Assembly: GCA_963920665.1 (NCBI GenBank)
Contig: OY987272.1
Location: forward strand, 5,709,001 to 5,773,000
From: Straminergon stramineum
Lineage: Eukaryota > Streptophyta > Bryopsida > Hypnales > Calliergonaceae
Reading direction: 5' to 3'
DNA: 64,000 nucleotides
Shown: positions 23,190-34,505 of the stretch, in pieces
Layout of the letters: every line of letters starts with the position of its first letter
How positions within the stretch are numbered: position 1 is the first letter of the stretch
Made by a program: the position numbers and the translations under genes
Notes under the pieces: generated by a model
Told to the model about the DNA's origin: nothing
What the model saw: the letters and a program-made list of their open reading frames with translations, nothing else
The model's database searches: none

Positions 23190-23620
23190 ACCCGGAAACA
23201 ACATATCAAGATGATCACCCATTTCTGACCACTTAAGCAATTCAGCCTACCTGCAGCATGAGGAAGGTTGAGGAATTTTTTTCCCATGTAGAGAAATAGA
23301 TTTCAAAAGGGTTTCATATTTTTTTACATTTTTTTCCTCAAAAACAAAATTATGATGAATTTTTTTCGTAAAGATATTGTTTGACTCATTCTTGATATGT
23401 AGGCAAACCTATTTCCAACTGATGTCAATGATTGTTGTGGCTTCCAATGTACATGTTGTGATCATTGTACACTTTCAATGTTCACCTCACAGACATTTTC
23501 GTTGCTTCTATTGTTCTTGTTCTACATGAGCTGTCATCTACACCACAAGTGATCAGAAAGTCAACAGTCTAAGCTACGAGAATGGGAGGCTAGTTGGAAA
23601 TGGGTGATCTCCTTTATTCC
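23190..23620 (+). repeat. Direct duplication, copy 1 (pair with 24285-24725)
   Basis: Blocks shared with 24285-24725: GATGATCACCC, ACTTAAGCAAT, TGTAGAGAAATAGATT, GAATTTTTTTCGT, TATGTAGGCAAACCTATTTC, GGCTTCCAATGTA, GTGATCAT, and ATGGGAG-CTA-T-GGAAATGGGT. The two copies could be LTRs of a small degenerate element or a local duplication. Confidence 0.7.
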
Positions 23621-23761
23621 ATTTTGTTACATATGAAGTGCTCATTGTCTAGCACTCATGTTCAATTTATGGACAGTACTACTAAAGTACATGGCTATGT
23701 GATCGCATTTTCAAACAAATTAAAAGAACTCCACTCACCAATGAATTCCGAGACCCAATTA

Positions 23762-23991
23762 TTAACCCTTAAAGGACAGACTAGTGACCATGGAAATCAT
23801 GCCTTTTGGAACCGTGTGACATCATCTACTTTAAAAAAAAAAAATACACATTGGAGGTCAAAGTACTGTAGAAGATCTTCCCTTTCCACACAAAATTCCA
23901 AGGATGAATAGTTGCAGTTCTGTACTAGATAGAGAGATTCCTTTGTCATCCATCATACACTGAACATCAGTGTTCGACGTTCATGGGTTAA
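23762..23991 (+). mobile_element. TTAA-flanked MITE, 230 bp, copy T1
   Basis: Starts TTAACCCTTAAAGGAC and ends CATGGGTTAA. The interior (CATGGAAATC, GACATCATCTACTTTAAA, AATTCCAAGGATGAATAGT, TTTGTCATCCATC) is shared by four other copies in the window on both strands. Total length 230 bp, identical to copy T2. No coding capacity. The TTAA at both ends suggests target duplication. Confidence 0.85.
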
Positions 23992-24055
23992 TTTTTTCAT
24001 GTTTGGCTGAGCATTCCGGCCCCCCAGATATGCTTTCTTTGACATGTTCAAGCTG

Positions 24056-24077
24056 AGTGAGTGAGTGAGTGAGTGGG
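24056..24077 (+). repeat. GAGT microsatellite
   Basis: Five uninterrupted GAGT/GTGA tetramers. Confidence 0.8.
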
Positions 24078-24100
24078 TAATGTTGGCAAACATGTGATTG

Positions 24101-24242
24101 AAATGGCAATTCCAAAGTATTTTGGAAAATCTAAATATCTTCGCCGAGGATTTTGTTCTCTGGTTCTGTGTACTTGTTCCTTTTATCAATGGAATTGTCC
24201 ATGTGTTTCAAGAAAAAAAAAAAATTTAAATGGCAATTCCAA
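24101..24242 (+). mobile_element. 5'-truncated poly-A retroposon with 15-bp target duplication
   Basis: AAATGGCAATTCCAA occurs at 24101-24115 and again at 24228-24242. Between them lie 112 bp that end in TGTGTTTCAAG plus a run of 12 A. This is the signature of target-primed reverse transcription by a LINE-type element, heavily 5' truncated. The body (TACTTGTTCC, TTATCAATGGAA, TCCATGTGTTTCAAG) recurs inverted at 30486-30569. Confidence 0.85.
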
Positions 24243-24284
24243 GGCACTGATACTTAGGTGATTCCACCCTGGAATTGAGGATGG

Positions 24285-24725
24285 TCGGAGATCAACTTGA
24301 AGGGCTGCATATCAGGATGATCACCCGTTTTTTATCACTTAAGCAATATAGCCTATCTGCGGCATGGAAAAGTTCAGAAAAAATTTCCATGTGTAGAGAA
24401 ATAGATTGTGGAAGGATTTCACAATTTCCTACATTTTTCTCCTTAAAAGAAAAATTATCACGAATTTTTTTCGTGAAGATTTTATTTGTCCCATTCTCGA
24501 TATGTAGGCAAACCTATTTCCAACCATAGGATGAATCCAAAATTGATGTAAGGCTTCCAATGTATATGATGTGATCATATAAGCTTTCAATATACACCTT
24601 CTAGACATTTTTGTTGTCCCTGGGGTCCTGCGATGCATGAGCTATCACCTACAATTCACCTGATCGGAAATGGAGCAACCTAAACTGCAAAAATGGGAGA
24701 CTAATCGGAAATGGGTTATCTCCTT
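24285..24725 (+). repeat. Direct duplication, copy 2 (pair with 23190-23620)
   Basis: Second copy of the segment described at 23190-23620, same orientation, about 1.1 kb downstream. The MITE and the poly-A retroposon lie between the copies. Confidence 0.7.
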
Positions 24726-24921
24726 TACATCCAGAGGATTGTTGAACCCAAGTACTATCACTTGAAAAGAGGATGTACACAGATATTATCAATTAATTAA
24801 GTCCTAAAGGCTGGAAGGTGTTTTGGAAAAAGAAAAGTTCAAAACTGCCAATTTTTTATGCATTTATTCAAAAATCAAAAATTGGAATATTTTTTTGGAA
24901 TTTCAACCATACAAAAGGGTA

Positions 24922-25151
24922 TTAACCTTTGAATGTCGAAGCAAATGTTTTGTGTCCGAAGGATGACAAAGAATCTCTCCATGTAGGACAAAACTACGAC
25001 TATTCATCCTTAGAATTTTGTGAGAAAAGGATAGGTCTTCTAGAGTAGTATGACTTCCAATAAATATTTTTGATTTTTTTAAAGTAGATGATGTCATACA
25101 ACTTCAAAAGGGAGGATTTCCATGAGCACCAATTTGTCCTTTAAGGGTTAA
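24922..25151 (-). mobile_element. TTAA-flanked MITE, 230 bp, copy T2
   Basis: Inverted relative to T1; on the plus strand it starts TTAACCTTTGAATGTCG and ends GTCCTTTAAGGGTTAA. Exactly 230 bp like T1. Confidence 0.85.
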
Positions 25152-25260
25152 ACATCGAAGCAAACATTTTGTGTCTAATGGATGACAAAGAATCTCTCCA
25201 TGTAGGACAAAACTACAACTATTCATCCTCAAAATTTTGTAAGAAAAGGGTAGGTCACTC
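25152..25260 (-). mobile_element. Partial copy T3 of the TTAA MITE
   Basis: Directly abuts T2 at its TTAA and repeats the same half (GAAGCAAACATTTTGTGTC, GGATGACAAAGAATCTCTCC, AGGACAAAACTAC) before losing similarity near 25256. It may be a truncated tandem insertion at the same TTAA. Confidence 0.75.
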
Positions 25261-25783
25261 ATACAAAATTTAGGTTCACTCATACTAAATTTCAAATGCA
25301 AGTGAGATATGTGACCAATTCTAAATCACTCCTTGCAATGCAAGGAGGTTAAGTGAATTGGCAATATACTAGTCATGTTTAGATAATTTCTTGTGCAATG
25401 AGGAACTTTTTTAAACAATGAAAAGTTAGAGACAAACATTTGGAATATGTGGGAAAATTTTCAAGAACTTGGACTTCACAAATTGTAAGATAATAGGGCT
25501 TTTAGTTGGGAAAAAAGGTTTTTTCTTGGAATCATCTCGACATAGCTTACAAAGTTTGACTCCTCTTAGAATGTGATTTGAGAATTGAAAATTTGTTTTT
25601 TATTGGACAATTGTATGCCATAATTTATTAGTTGCATAAATGCCAAATTTCAAAATTGATGAAGGTTTTAAAAAAAGATGCTTGAATTGCATCAAAAAAA
25701 TTAAGGGTTGTATAACTTCCCGGCACCCGATTGGAAAAAAATGATATTCTTGCTCAAGGGTTACTTATTCATACCCAAGGTAT
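25261..25783. other. Intergenic DNA
   Basis: No gene or repeat recognised. Confidence 0.4.
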
Positions 25784-25880
25784 TTGTTTTGAGCGATAAT
25801 TCGCTCAGCCCGCCAAATATTGGCCCTTGTACAATCGTCCCTCCAAATTTGGACCAGTACAACACATCTAGCAAACTGTC
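25784..25880 (+). repeat. Dispersed repeat with conserved palindrome, copy 2
   Basis: Inverted copy of 20610-20705, including the identical GAGCGATAATTCGCTC core. Confidence 0.75.
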
Positions 25881-27234
25881 ACATGGCCAAAAAAACTGTT
25901 CACACCTTGTGTTAAAATTTCATGAACATCCAACCAAAATTGACTTCATAGGAACTTACCGGTATATGGATTTGTAATAGTCTGATCAATGGATACTTGT
26001 CCTTCATGGGTTAAGCATCCCTATGAATCAAAAATAAATAAATAAAAAAGCTTGATTCATCCATCCATCTCCTAAAACTAAACTAAAACAAACTTTGATT
26101 TGGGTATGATATATGGAACATAGATATGTCATAGACAATATTGATATGGTGTGATATGTGGGTACATATATCGGATATGAGATACAAGATATGGTTGTTC
26201 ATTTCATATTGATTGTAATCTAGCATTTAAAAATATAAACATGGGATATTAATTCATTCACTTATTAATATTTAAAGGAAATTTTTGTTCTTAGCAAGGC
26301 AATCTAGAGAATCTTACATGAAATTTTAGGATATGGGCATGAATAATTGAGTAGGTCAACAAAGACATCAACTGAAAAAATGAGAGTGGTTAACCTAGTG
26401 AGACAAGGGGAGTTTTTGCTTATGTGCTATTTACTGCTACTCTCTCTAAGTTACATGGATTGTGAGCTTCTCATGATCCAACCTTTGAATAAATCAATCT
26501 TCCTTGTGCAAACAAAAAATTTGAAATGTGTTGCACCAATACAACATATGTGATCCTTGTGCAAATACAATTACAACAAATCCACCCAATCAAGGAATCA
26601 TTGACAAATTTTGATTATTCCAATGCACAAATGCCTAAGGGTCTAGAAATTGTCCTTTAAGAGTTAAATAAGTGGATGAGTGAAATAAATTCACTCACCA
26701 TCTCTCATAAAGGACACTATTTGAAAAGTTGGACAAGATTATTTTGATGCCTTTTTGACAACAAAGGTCATTTTGTGTCATTTTCCCAATCACTTTGATA
26801 CTAAGTTGGCATGAAGGTTAGCACCAAATTATTTTGATAGCATTTCAATGCATCATATTCACATGCCCTAGAGTTCCTCATGACCCCCAAATTGCAATGC
26901 ATGTGTTTGCAAAAAAGTGTAGTGCACCTTGACCTCTTTTATCTTAATGACCAAGATTCAAGAAAATGATTATCAAGTCAAATATGTGATATTGGTGCAA
27001 TTCAAAGAGTTGATTGCTCCATTAGAGTTAATTATAAAGTCTATGAAATAAAGAAACTATGGCCCAAGTTTGAGAAAAACACAAGACAAAACTCCTTGAA
27101 ATACTAAAACTAGGGTCTAATGGAGTTTGGTGTTGTATTCTTTTGTACTATTCTTAGTTAAACCTTCCTCAAACATCCCTATTACAAACTAGGGAGACCT
27201 TTACAATTAATTGTATTGAGTTGTCCAATGCTCT
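25881..27234. other. Intergenic DNA
   Basis: No gene recognised. About 26108-26200 is rich in degenerate GATAT and ATATGG words, a decayed low-complexity tandem repeat. Confidence 0.45.
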
Positions 27235-27517
27235 CAATACCATTAGATGTTTTTTTGGGCCCTTGGAAGGCTGCGTGTTCCCTTGGGTTCCTAGACCCTG
27301 GGAACTGCCCCACAGTAGCTGCCTGATGTGGCACAACGATTGCCATGTCATTTTTTATTGTATTTTTTTCAAAAAAAATTAAAAAGAATTCAACTGTTTT
27401 TTTCATTTTTTTAAAAATCTGACAATAGCCATTCTCGAATTGCTAGGGAAACAACGTTGGGAACAAGCTTGAAACGGCCCTCCAAACTGCCCCCCCAAAC
27501 ATCTAATGTTGGTATTG
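27235..27517. repeat. Foldback element, 283 bp
   Basis: CAATACCATTAGATGTTT at the left end is inverted at the right end as AAACATCTAATGTTGGTATTG. Weaker inverted pairing continues inward (GTTCCC and CCTAG versus CTAGGG and GGGAAC). No coding capacity; a MITE-like structure. Confidence 0.6.
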
Positions 27518-27948
27518 AATTCCGTACTATTTGGAAAAGTTTGAACATTGTGAATTTGATCATCAATATCTCAAAGGTGATGTTCAATGACATAGTTTGA
27601 AAGTTTCATAACTAAAGGGTGTTTCATCCAATGATTCATTTTGTAACAAGAGTATAAGATGTTGACTTCTTGAATGTCATTTCAAAGGTCATATGAAAAA
27701 GATTTGAATGTAAGAGCATTTATATCTGTGTGTTAAAACTTCATCGATGTCAAAAGCTGAGAATAATTTTCCTCATCCATGAAACTAACTATCTAACTAC
27801 TAAATAAATGATAAGTTTCCTACTATGGAAAAACAAAAAAAATTCCATTAACAAAGGGATAATTGTAGGGGAATAGTGATTTGAGTAGTTGTTGGCTAAA
27901 ATGGTTCATTTGAAAAGCAAAGAGAATGTATGGAGGCAAGTCCAAGCA

Positions 27949-28872
27949 TTAACCCCTAAAGGACTAATATGCATTTTTTGGCGATATGGAAATTTTAGGC
28001 ACGTATGTGTGACTAGAGATTTCCATATTTTTTGTCCTAATTTTAAGAGAAGGTGGGGACGAGGAATATCTTTCATATGCACAAAATTTCATAACATTTG
28101 GAAATATGAGTCAAACGTTATGGCCTAATATGTTACTTTTTTTAGTACATGGGCAGTCTGGGCAGATTAGAAAAAAAAATTGAAATTGGTTTTCTAAAAT
28201 TATAATTATGTAAGTGGAAAGCTTTCAATTCTTCTATTTTAATCAATGAGTCAAAAGTTATGAGGATTTTTTGTTTGTGGGCAGTTATGGATTCTCTATT
28301 CTAAAATAAACTTTAAAGTCCTTCATCTGACTCTATTTTCAATACTTTTGGAAAAGAAATAAAATCATAGGATGTAGATTGTTTAATACAACATTGCAAC
28401 CACTTGAATTGGCATTTTTCAATTCCATAATTAAATTCTTAACAATTTTGTATTTTTGATCATTCTCTACTATTGTCTACTTCCTATTTTTTTCCAATAT
28501 GTTGTACAATTCCAAATGATCTGAAATTTTTCAACCATGTAGACAACTTGGCTTGGAGAATGAATTCAAAGAAGCACCACCAATTTGGACATTTTTTCAT
28601 AGAAAAGTAAGCTTGTAAACCGCATCTGCCTTGTTTTTTGTAGGGCCAAAAATATGATTTCAGTGAATTTGAATGCTTATATCTTGCAATACACGTGGTG
28701 AAAATTTCTGAAATTTTTACCACATATTCAAAAGTCAACATACTACAAGATGATCTTCCTACAGTTACATGTGTCCAAAAAAGTATTTTTTCAAAAATTT
28801 GATACTTGTACTAAAAGTGGAAATTTTGGAACATTTTCAGTAAAAACATAGGCTTAGAACTTTAGGGGTTAA
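27949..28872 (+). mobile_element. TTAA-flanked element, 0.92 kb, copy A1
   Basis: Starts TTAACCCCTAAAGG and ends CTTTAGGGGTTAA. Interior blocks (GTGTGACTAGAGATTTCCAT, GAGGAATATCTTTCAT, TTTGGAAATATGAGTCAAA, CAGTCTGGGCAGATT) recur in order at 49955-50877 with nearly the same length (924 versus 923 bp). No transposase frame: a non-autonomous DNA element. Confidence 0.8.
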
Positions 28873-30470
28873 TTGCACACTTTCCATTTAAATTTTTGTG
28901 ATGTTGGAAAGAACAATTGCACATGCAACGGATTTCATTTTTATTTTTTTGGATGAAGATAAGAATTTTGAAGGGTTAAACTATTAGCTTAGAATACTAA
29001 ACAATTAGGCTATTTCATTTGCTCCAAAAAAGAATTAATAATAATTAGCCACATGGAGCTTCTTGAATTTTCCTTTCTTTACCAAAAATTTCAATAAATT
29101 GCATATTGCACAACTTTGATAAGATATGCAGCTAGAAAGTTAATCTTAGTTTTGAGAGTGTTGTGTAGATCTGTGTCACAATTTTTTGGGGCCGGAATGG
29201 AGCCAATTTAACCTTGTAACATTGTTGTAGATTCTAAGTGTGTGTTTGGATGATTTCACATACAAATATAGGATGGAAAAAAAACGTTTTTCCATCCAAT
29301 TTATATATTTTTTTAAAAAGTTGCATGAATACATTTTCAATAAAATGGTATTGTAAATTCCCTCATGAATAATATTACTTACTTTTTTTAATGAAGATAT
29401 GAAGAAAATGCTTGATCCACATATCACCCTTGATGGTAGTACATTTTGATCAGATTCTAGCTATCTACTCTTGATGTGAATTTTAGCCATAAAAATGACA
29501 TCCTTTGAATGTGAGTCCAACTAATGAAATGAAGCTTATCAAGTACAGTTTCAACTCCAATTTCAAGTTGTCCAAAAATTCATAAACTTCAATATTTCAT
29601 AGCAATAGGAAGTACTTCATCTCTCTAATATAAAATATAAGTATATAATGTTCCATTCTATTCGTATCTAGTTTCAAAATGGCAGCAAATGAACAGACTG
29701 ATGAGTGATCTCAGGCAGCACAGTAGTGAGTGACAGAGGTTTGAAATCTGTGGACATGGCCGGTCTGTCCTTCCAGTGAGTGAGTGAGGGTTCCATGTAC
29801 CTGTACTTATTAAACCTCATATTCAGGTAATCTTTTTTCTTTCTTTTCTTTTCTTAGTTCAATTTTCAGATTCTGCTTGCCTAGTTGCAAGGGAGCACTG
29901 TGACTCAACAAATTCCATTCCCCCTTTGAATATCCCATTAATCAGAACTTTGCATTATCGGCAGTAGCAGAAAAAATCTTCTATTTCAAGGATGTCAGTC
30001 GGTCTGGGCACGGCCATGGACTTTATTAATTACTGTATTCTCATGGAGTCAGTTGCAGCCCTTTCTTTTTTTTGGCACCACGGGGTCAGATTGCATCATT
30101 CCAAAATAAATGTCTACTTTTCTCCAGAGAAAAGTAATCTTTTTTCGCCATAAATTTTCCATTTCTATTTAAAATGTGGATGAATTCGCCAAATTTGGAT
30201 GAATAAGTGTATGAATATGACTGAAAAGTATTTTTTGGTCCAAAAGATGGATGAATGTAGAAATACAATACTTCACCAAATTTTAAGTGATTGCCTTCAT
30301 GGCACTTTCTCAAAAAGTAAAAAAAAAAAGGGCTGGTCAGTTGCCTGGCTTCTGTCACTCTCGTGGATACTGCCTCTAGTGCTTCGTAGAAATTGCTAGA
30401 ATTCCTAAATTTGGGGTTAATTCTTCGTCTGAATCATTGGTACTGTATTCCCCCAGTGAGCCTTTTGGCT
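28873..30470. other. Intergenic DNA
   Basis: No gene recognised. A GAGT-rich stretch occurs near 29778. The section 29650-30100 is somewhat richer in G+C but shows no conserved protein. Confidence 0.4.
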
Positions 30471-30584
30471 GATCAAAACTTTTTTTTTCTTTCTTGAAAC
30501 ACATGGACGATTTCCATTGATAGGGGAAACAGTACACAGCAACCAAGGGAACAAGTCCCCGGCGTATCAGATCAAAACTTTTTT
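30471..30584 (-). mobile_element. 5'-truncated poly-A retroposon with 15-bp target duplication, copy 2
   Basis: GATCAAAACTTTTTT is present at 30471-30485 and 30570-30584. The insert (about 84 bp) read on the minus strand ends TCCATGTGTTTCAAGAAAG plus A-rich tail, the same 3' end as the copy at 24116-24227. Confidence 0.82.
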
Positions 30585-31720
30585 GAAAAGCGAAGATGTT
30601 GTCATTTTTTACTGTAAGTTTTGGTTACCCTGAAATGGCAAGTCGCAAATTCAATCAATTGAAACTGGGTGACTTTGTAATCTAGACCTGCCTTCTGAGG
30701 AGGAAACACTACTTATGTCACTTTTGGCAATTGGGAAAATGCCACATCTTAAATAAAATTGCCAAGCATGCCCCCAGACACAAAAAACAGGTGACAAATA
30801 TCACACCTCATATTAGAGCCAAAGGCATTATAAACCCTAGAAGGACACTGCAGGCACCAAGTGTCTTTTGGATGAAAGAATGATTTTCACAGTGACTAAA
30901 CTATCCTTTTAGGATTAATCTATGTAGATGGGTTGCATATTGTGAAGAAAGTTAATTGTAGTAATGTCCTATTGCATCTAAATCCCCTTCCTAGCATGTA
31001 TCCTATTCTATCATCACTAGCCATTGACTTCCAAAATTCCAAAGACAAACATTTTGAATTTGTAGCATGATGTGTACTTGCAAGTCACAATCTTCAACAA
31101 CCACCATTACAATGATCCCCATAATCATTTGCAGCCCATTCTTTCCCTTCCACCGCCTTGTCTTAACCCCTAAATGACTAACTTGTCAAATTTTCTCCTC
31201 ATGTTTCTTAGACAATATGGGTCCTTTGTGAGCTTTTTTTTTGTTCTTTGAAAATTGGTGTAGAAGAAGACATATATGTTTGGTAACAAGATCTTTTGGT
31301 TACATGTTGCAAAAGAAACCATAAATTTATTCTCTCTACTTGTATTCAAAACGTATTGTTCTGTATCAATTTTCCTAAAAACACCCAAACCACTTCAAGA
31401 AATAAAGTCATTCATTGCACACATTTTGTCCTCCACATCATATCAAGGATACATGTAGAACCTCTCTTAGTGCACCCTCCCTTGGTGTATAATATGCATT
31501 AAGAGAATTTGTAAACAATAAGTTGCCCACGCCCATGATTCAAGATGAAAAGATATGTGGCATATGTTTCAAGATAAAAAAAGACAAGAGGCCCTATTGC
31601 TTCTCCAAATGCATAAACCTCTCTTAGTGCATAGTCCCGACACTATGCACTAAGGAAGATTCTACCTATAGTAAGATAAAACCAATGCATCCATCCATCT
31701 CTCATTTCATCTCATTTTGG
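30585..31720. other. Intergenic DNA
   Basis: No gene recognised. TTAACCCCTAAATG occurs at 31165 without a matching right end. A CTCTTAGTGCA phrase repeats at about 31463 and 31621. Confidence 0.4.
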
Positions 31721-31890
31721 AGAACCACAACACTTTCCTTTCTTTTTTTGAAACATATGACCTTCAAGGACCGCAACAAGGAATGACCTCACTCTACCAT
31801 AGTAAATCATGGACCAATCCCTGTCAAGAACAAGTGGAGGAACAAACCCCCTCCCCATGCGAACAAAGCTCTCAGAACCACAACACTTTC
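31721..31890 (-). mobile_element. 5'-truncated poly-A retroposon with 17-bp target duplication, copy 3
   Basis: AGAACCACAACACTTTC is present at 31721-31737 and 31874-31890. The 136-bp insert read on the minus strand ends CATATGTTTCAAAAAAAG, a 3' end like the two other retroposons; the body is different. Confidence 0.8.
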
Positions 31891-32567
31891 TTCACAGAAT
31901 GATTCTCCTCTCACCGTTACTTTGAATGTGTCCGTAGGCAGACCGACCCTAACTAGGCGAGGTCGATGGTGAGGACGCTCAGTTCTACCTGCCCACCCGC
32001 ATACCTTTCGCTGGTTTGCCGTGCGCTTGAATTGGTTTCTTCATCCGATACATGATTACTCACACTGATGAAGGTCCAACAGAACTGAGTGAATAAGCAT
32101 TAAACCTGCCGTGGCCCCGGCCTGCAGTGCTGATTGAGGCAAAAGTTTGGTTCGGACTCTGGACCGGACGGACCCAGCAGCTAGACTAGTGCACAGTCAT
32201 CGATTCCTACTGGACTGTACTGTACAGACTCTAGCTTACTAGGGTCCCTGTAGGTTTTATAGCCCTTGTGTGCCAATTCCTCTGTACGTTACGACTCCAG
32301 GGAGGGAGGCGACAATTTGAAAGCCACGATTGCATGTGCGAGACAGAGCTCCCAGAAGCGCTTCGGTGACCGCTTCAGGGGACACCTTTTCAGTTGAGTT
32401 ATCAGATCGATGGCGGAGCTGACGAGGATTTATTATGGACGCCATTTGCTTCAATTTTTTTGTTTTCTTACGGTCATTTTCATTTAGTAATAAGCCCTCA
32501 CCATTAATGCAGTCAGTGCGGCCTGAGTGAGTACGGGTGGTACGTCGTAGAATCATCTCTCAGGACA

Positions 32568-32648
32568 AAAGCTTGGGCAGAGAGGGAATCAAGCTTGGGC
32601 AGAGGGGGAATCAAGCTTGGCAGAGGAATCACGCTTGGGCAGAGGCCG
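32568..32648 (+). repeat. Tandem repeat, about 22-bp unit, four copies
   Basis: AAGCTTGGGCAGAG(G)GGAATC starts at 32569, 32591 and 32613; a shorter fourth unit (ACGCTTGGGCAGAG) starts at 32631. Confidence 0.85.
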
Positions 32649-33568
32649 GGCAGGTTGCTTGGTGATTCCAGGTAGGCAGTTGAACACTTCCACCATCACT
32701 GCTTGACTTCCTGCAGGGCACTGCCGTGTGTATGATTTGATCAAGCGAAACTCTGAAAGATTCTCCCTTTACTCTAATCTTCAAGCACTTGTGAAGAGAT
32801 AGTGAGTTGTAGAAATCTCCTCATCGGATGCTTGCGAAGGAGAGAAACAAATTAAAACGTGCATCTAACGCCAATAGGCGTTGAATAGGCAATATTTCAC
32901 CACTTGTGCACTGTTTAACATGCGCGACCTGAGACGCGCGACCCGAAACCTACACGTCAATTTCGGTTCGTTAAATTGCGCAATTTCAGTAAATTGGCGT
33001 ACTGGACGTACCCTCCAGCAAAGAAGGAAATAACAAGATTTAGGCAGCAAGAGGGAATGCTGGTGGGAATCCTAGCTCAGAGGAGCAGTATATTTCAAAT
33101 GGAAAGCAATTTGCACATCAATTCCATAACTACCGTCACAACAAGGTCATGAAGTTGTGAAAATGACGCATGAACTTCAACGAAATTCACGTTAACCAAG
33201 CCTGAGGCGCTGGAAAATGAATGTCGCTCAACTGGCCAAAGTGCATTTTCTCAAAGTGGCTCTGAAATCAACAACAGGAACTGAACTGATCAATCTAAGG
33301 TTAAGGTTGCAGCTAGTTCCGGTGCCTAATTAAAACGTCGCCAATCTCACTGATCGAAATCCTCCATTTTCATTTGCGAATGCAAATTTCGATGGACTTC
33401 ACTTGTACCCTCAAATTCCATCGAACTAAATTAAATGTAACCACACACAAAGTCCAGGACAGCATTGGAAACCGGAATCAAACTCAGCTAAACCTTCCGA
33501 TCCGGCACTGATCTGATATCGATCAGAAAGGTACGGTTAATTGCGAGTAACCCGATCCACGAGCGGGT

Positions 33569-33588
33569 GATCGATATATATATCGATC
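33569..33588. repeat. 20-bp perfect palindrome
   Basis: GATCGATATATATATCGATC equals its own reverse complement. Several more GATC and TCGATC words lie within 100 bp. Confidence 0.8.
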
Positions 33589-34264
33589 CACTGCCTCCGA
33601 TGATCGACGCGACTTTTTGATTTCACCATGACCGAGATAACATATCAATATAACGAAGTTAGTTAAAATCAGTTGATTACAGTCCATTCAGTTCGATCAT
33701 TGGCGAACGTAAACTTTTTCATTTTTTTCTTTCTTTTTTTCTTTTGAAAAGTGAAGATGGTTTTTCTTTTTCTTTTTTCTTTTTTCTGCCTGGTCAACTA
33801 GCTGAGAAGGTCTTTCTGCATTGCAGCTAAAAGCAGAAAGAAGTACAGTCCGGATTATGAGATTGGGTGTACAGCTAAGCTAGTGGCAGAGGAGTTGAGG
33901 GGCAAGGGCTCAACGACTGGATCGACATGATGATGTCGATCAGATAGGATCACACACAGAAAACATTTAATTGAAATAAGAGCCGCAGTGCCTCCCACCG
34001 AGTTTCACGTTCCTGAGTAGACCCCGTCACCCCGTGTCAGTGGCCAGGAATTGGCGAAGCGAGCAGCCACGTACGGCAGCGGCGACACAAGGACACTCGT
34101 CGTGAGTGATAATATCTGGTTCAAAATGAATGAACAATTTTGATTCGATCTTGATGGTTTTGAATACAATTGATGGTTTGTACGAATGTGAGTTGCCAGG
34201 GCAGGGGCCAACTGTGCTAGCTTACTACTACTACAGTAGAGGTTTGTTTCCCCATTTATGGACA

Positions 34265-34505
34265 ATTTATGAACGTAGAGACATGAGCCTACAAGCCTTG
34301 AACCTGGTCATAGGCATATACTTGCTACAACTATTTGAACGTGTTTAGAACATAGGTATCTTTAACATAGTTATATTGTAGCATGGAAAGAGTCTGTAAT
34401 ATAGGTGTTCATAATGTAGACACATAATTATAGAAGGTGTTTATAGTATATAGACTCCTACGCTCATGGGCTTGTAGATTCTATGTTCACATGCTAGCAT
34501 CCCCC
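34265..34505 (+). repeat. Dispersed repeat, copy 2 (pair with 13600-13860)
   Basis: See the first copy. It ends CACATGCTAGCATCC. Confidence 0.4.

Larger units (their letters stand above)
31891..34264. other. G+C-richer block without recognisable gene
   Basis: Composition is clearly higher in G+C than the flanks, so this may be an old exon-bearing or regulatory segment, but no frame shows a known family. It holds a short tandem repeat (32568-32648) and a 20-bp perfect palindrome (33569-33588). Confidence 0.4.

Noticed and set aside
31165..31178. TTAACCCCTAAATG as the end of another TTAA element
   Set aside because: No matching inverted end was found within 2 kb, so no element is called.
32257..32556. 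99-codon frame on the minus strand in the G+C-rich block
   Set aside because: No domain and no splice context; frames of this size are expected in G+C-richer DNA.
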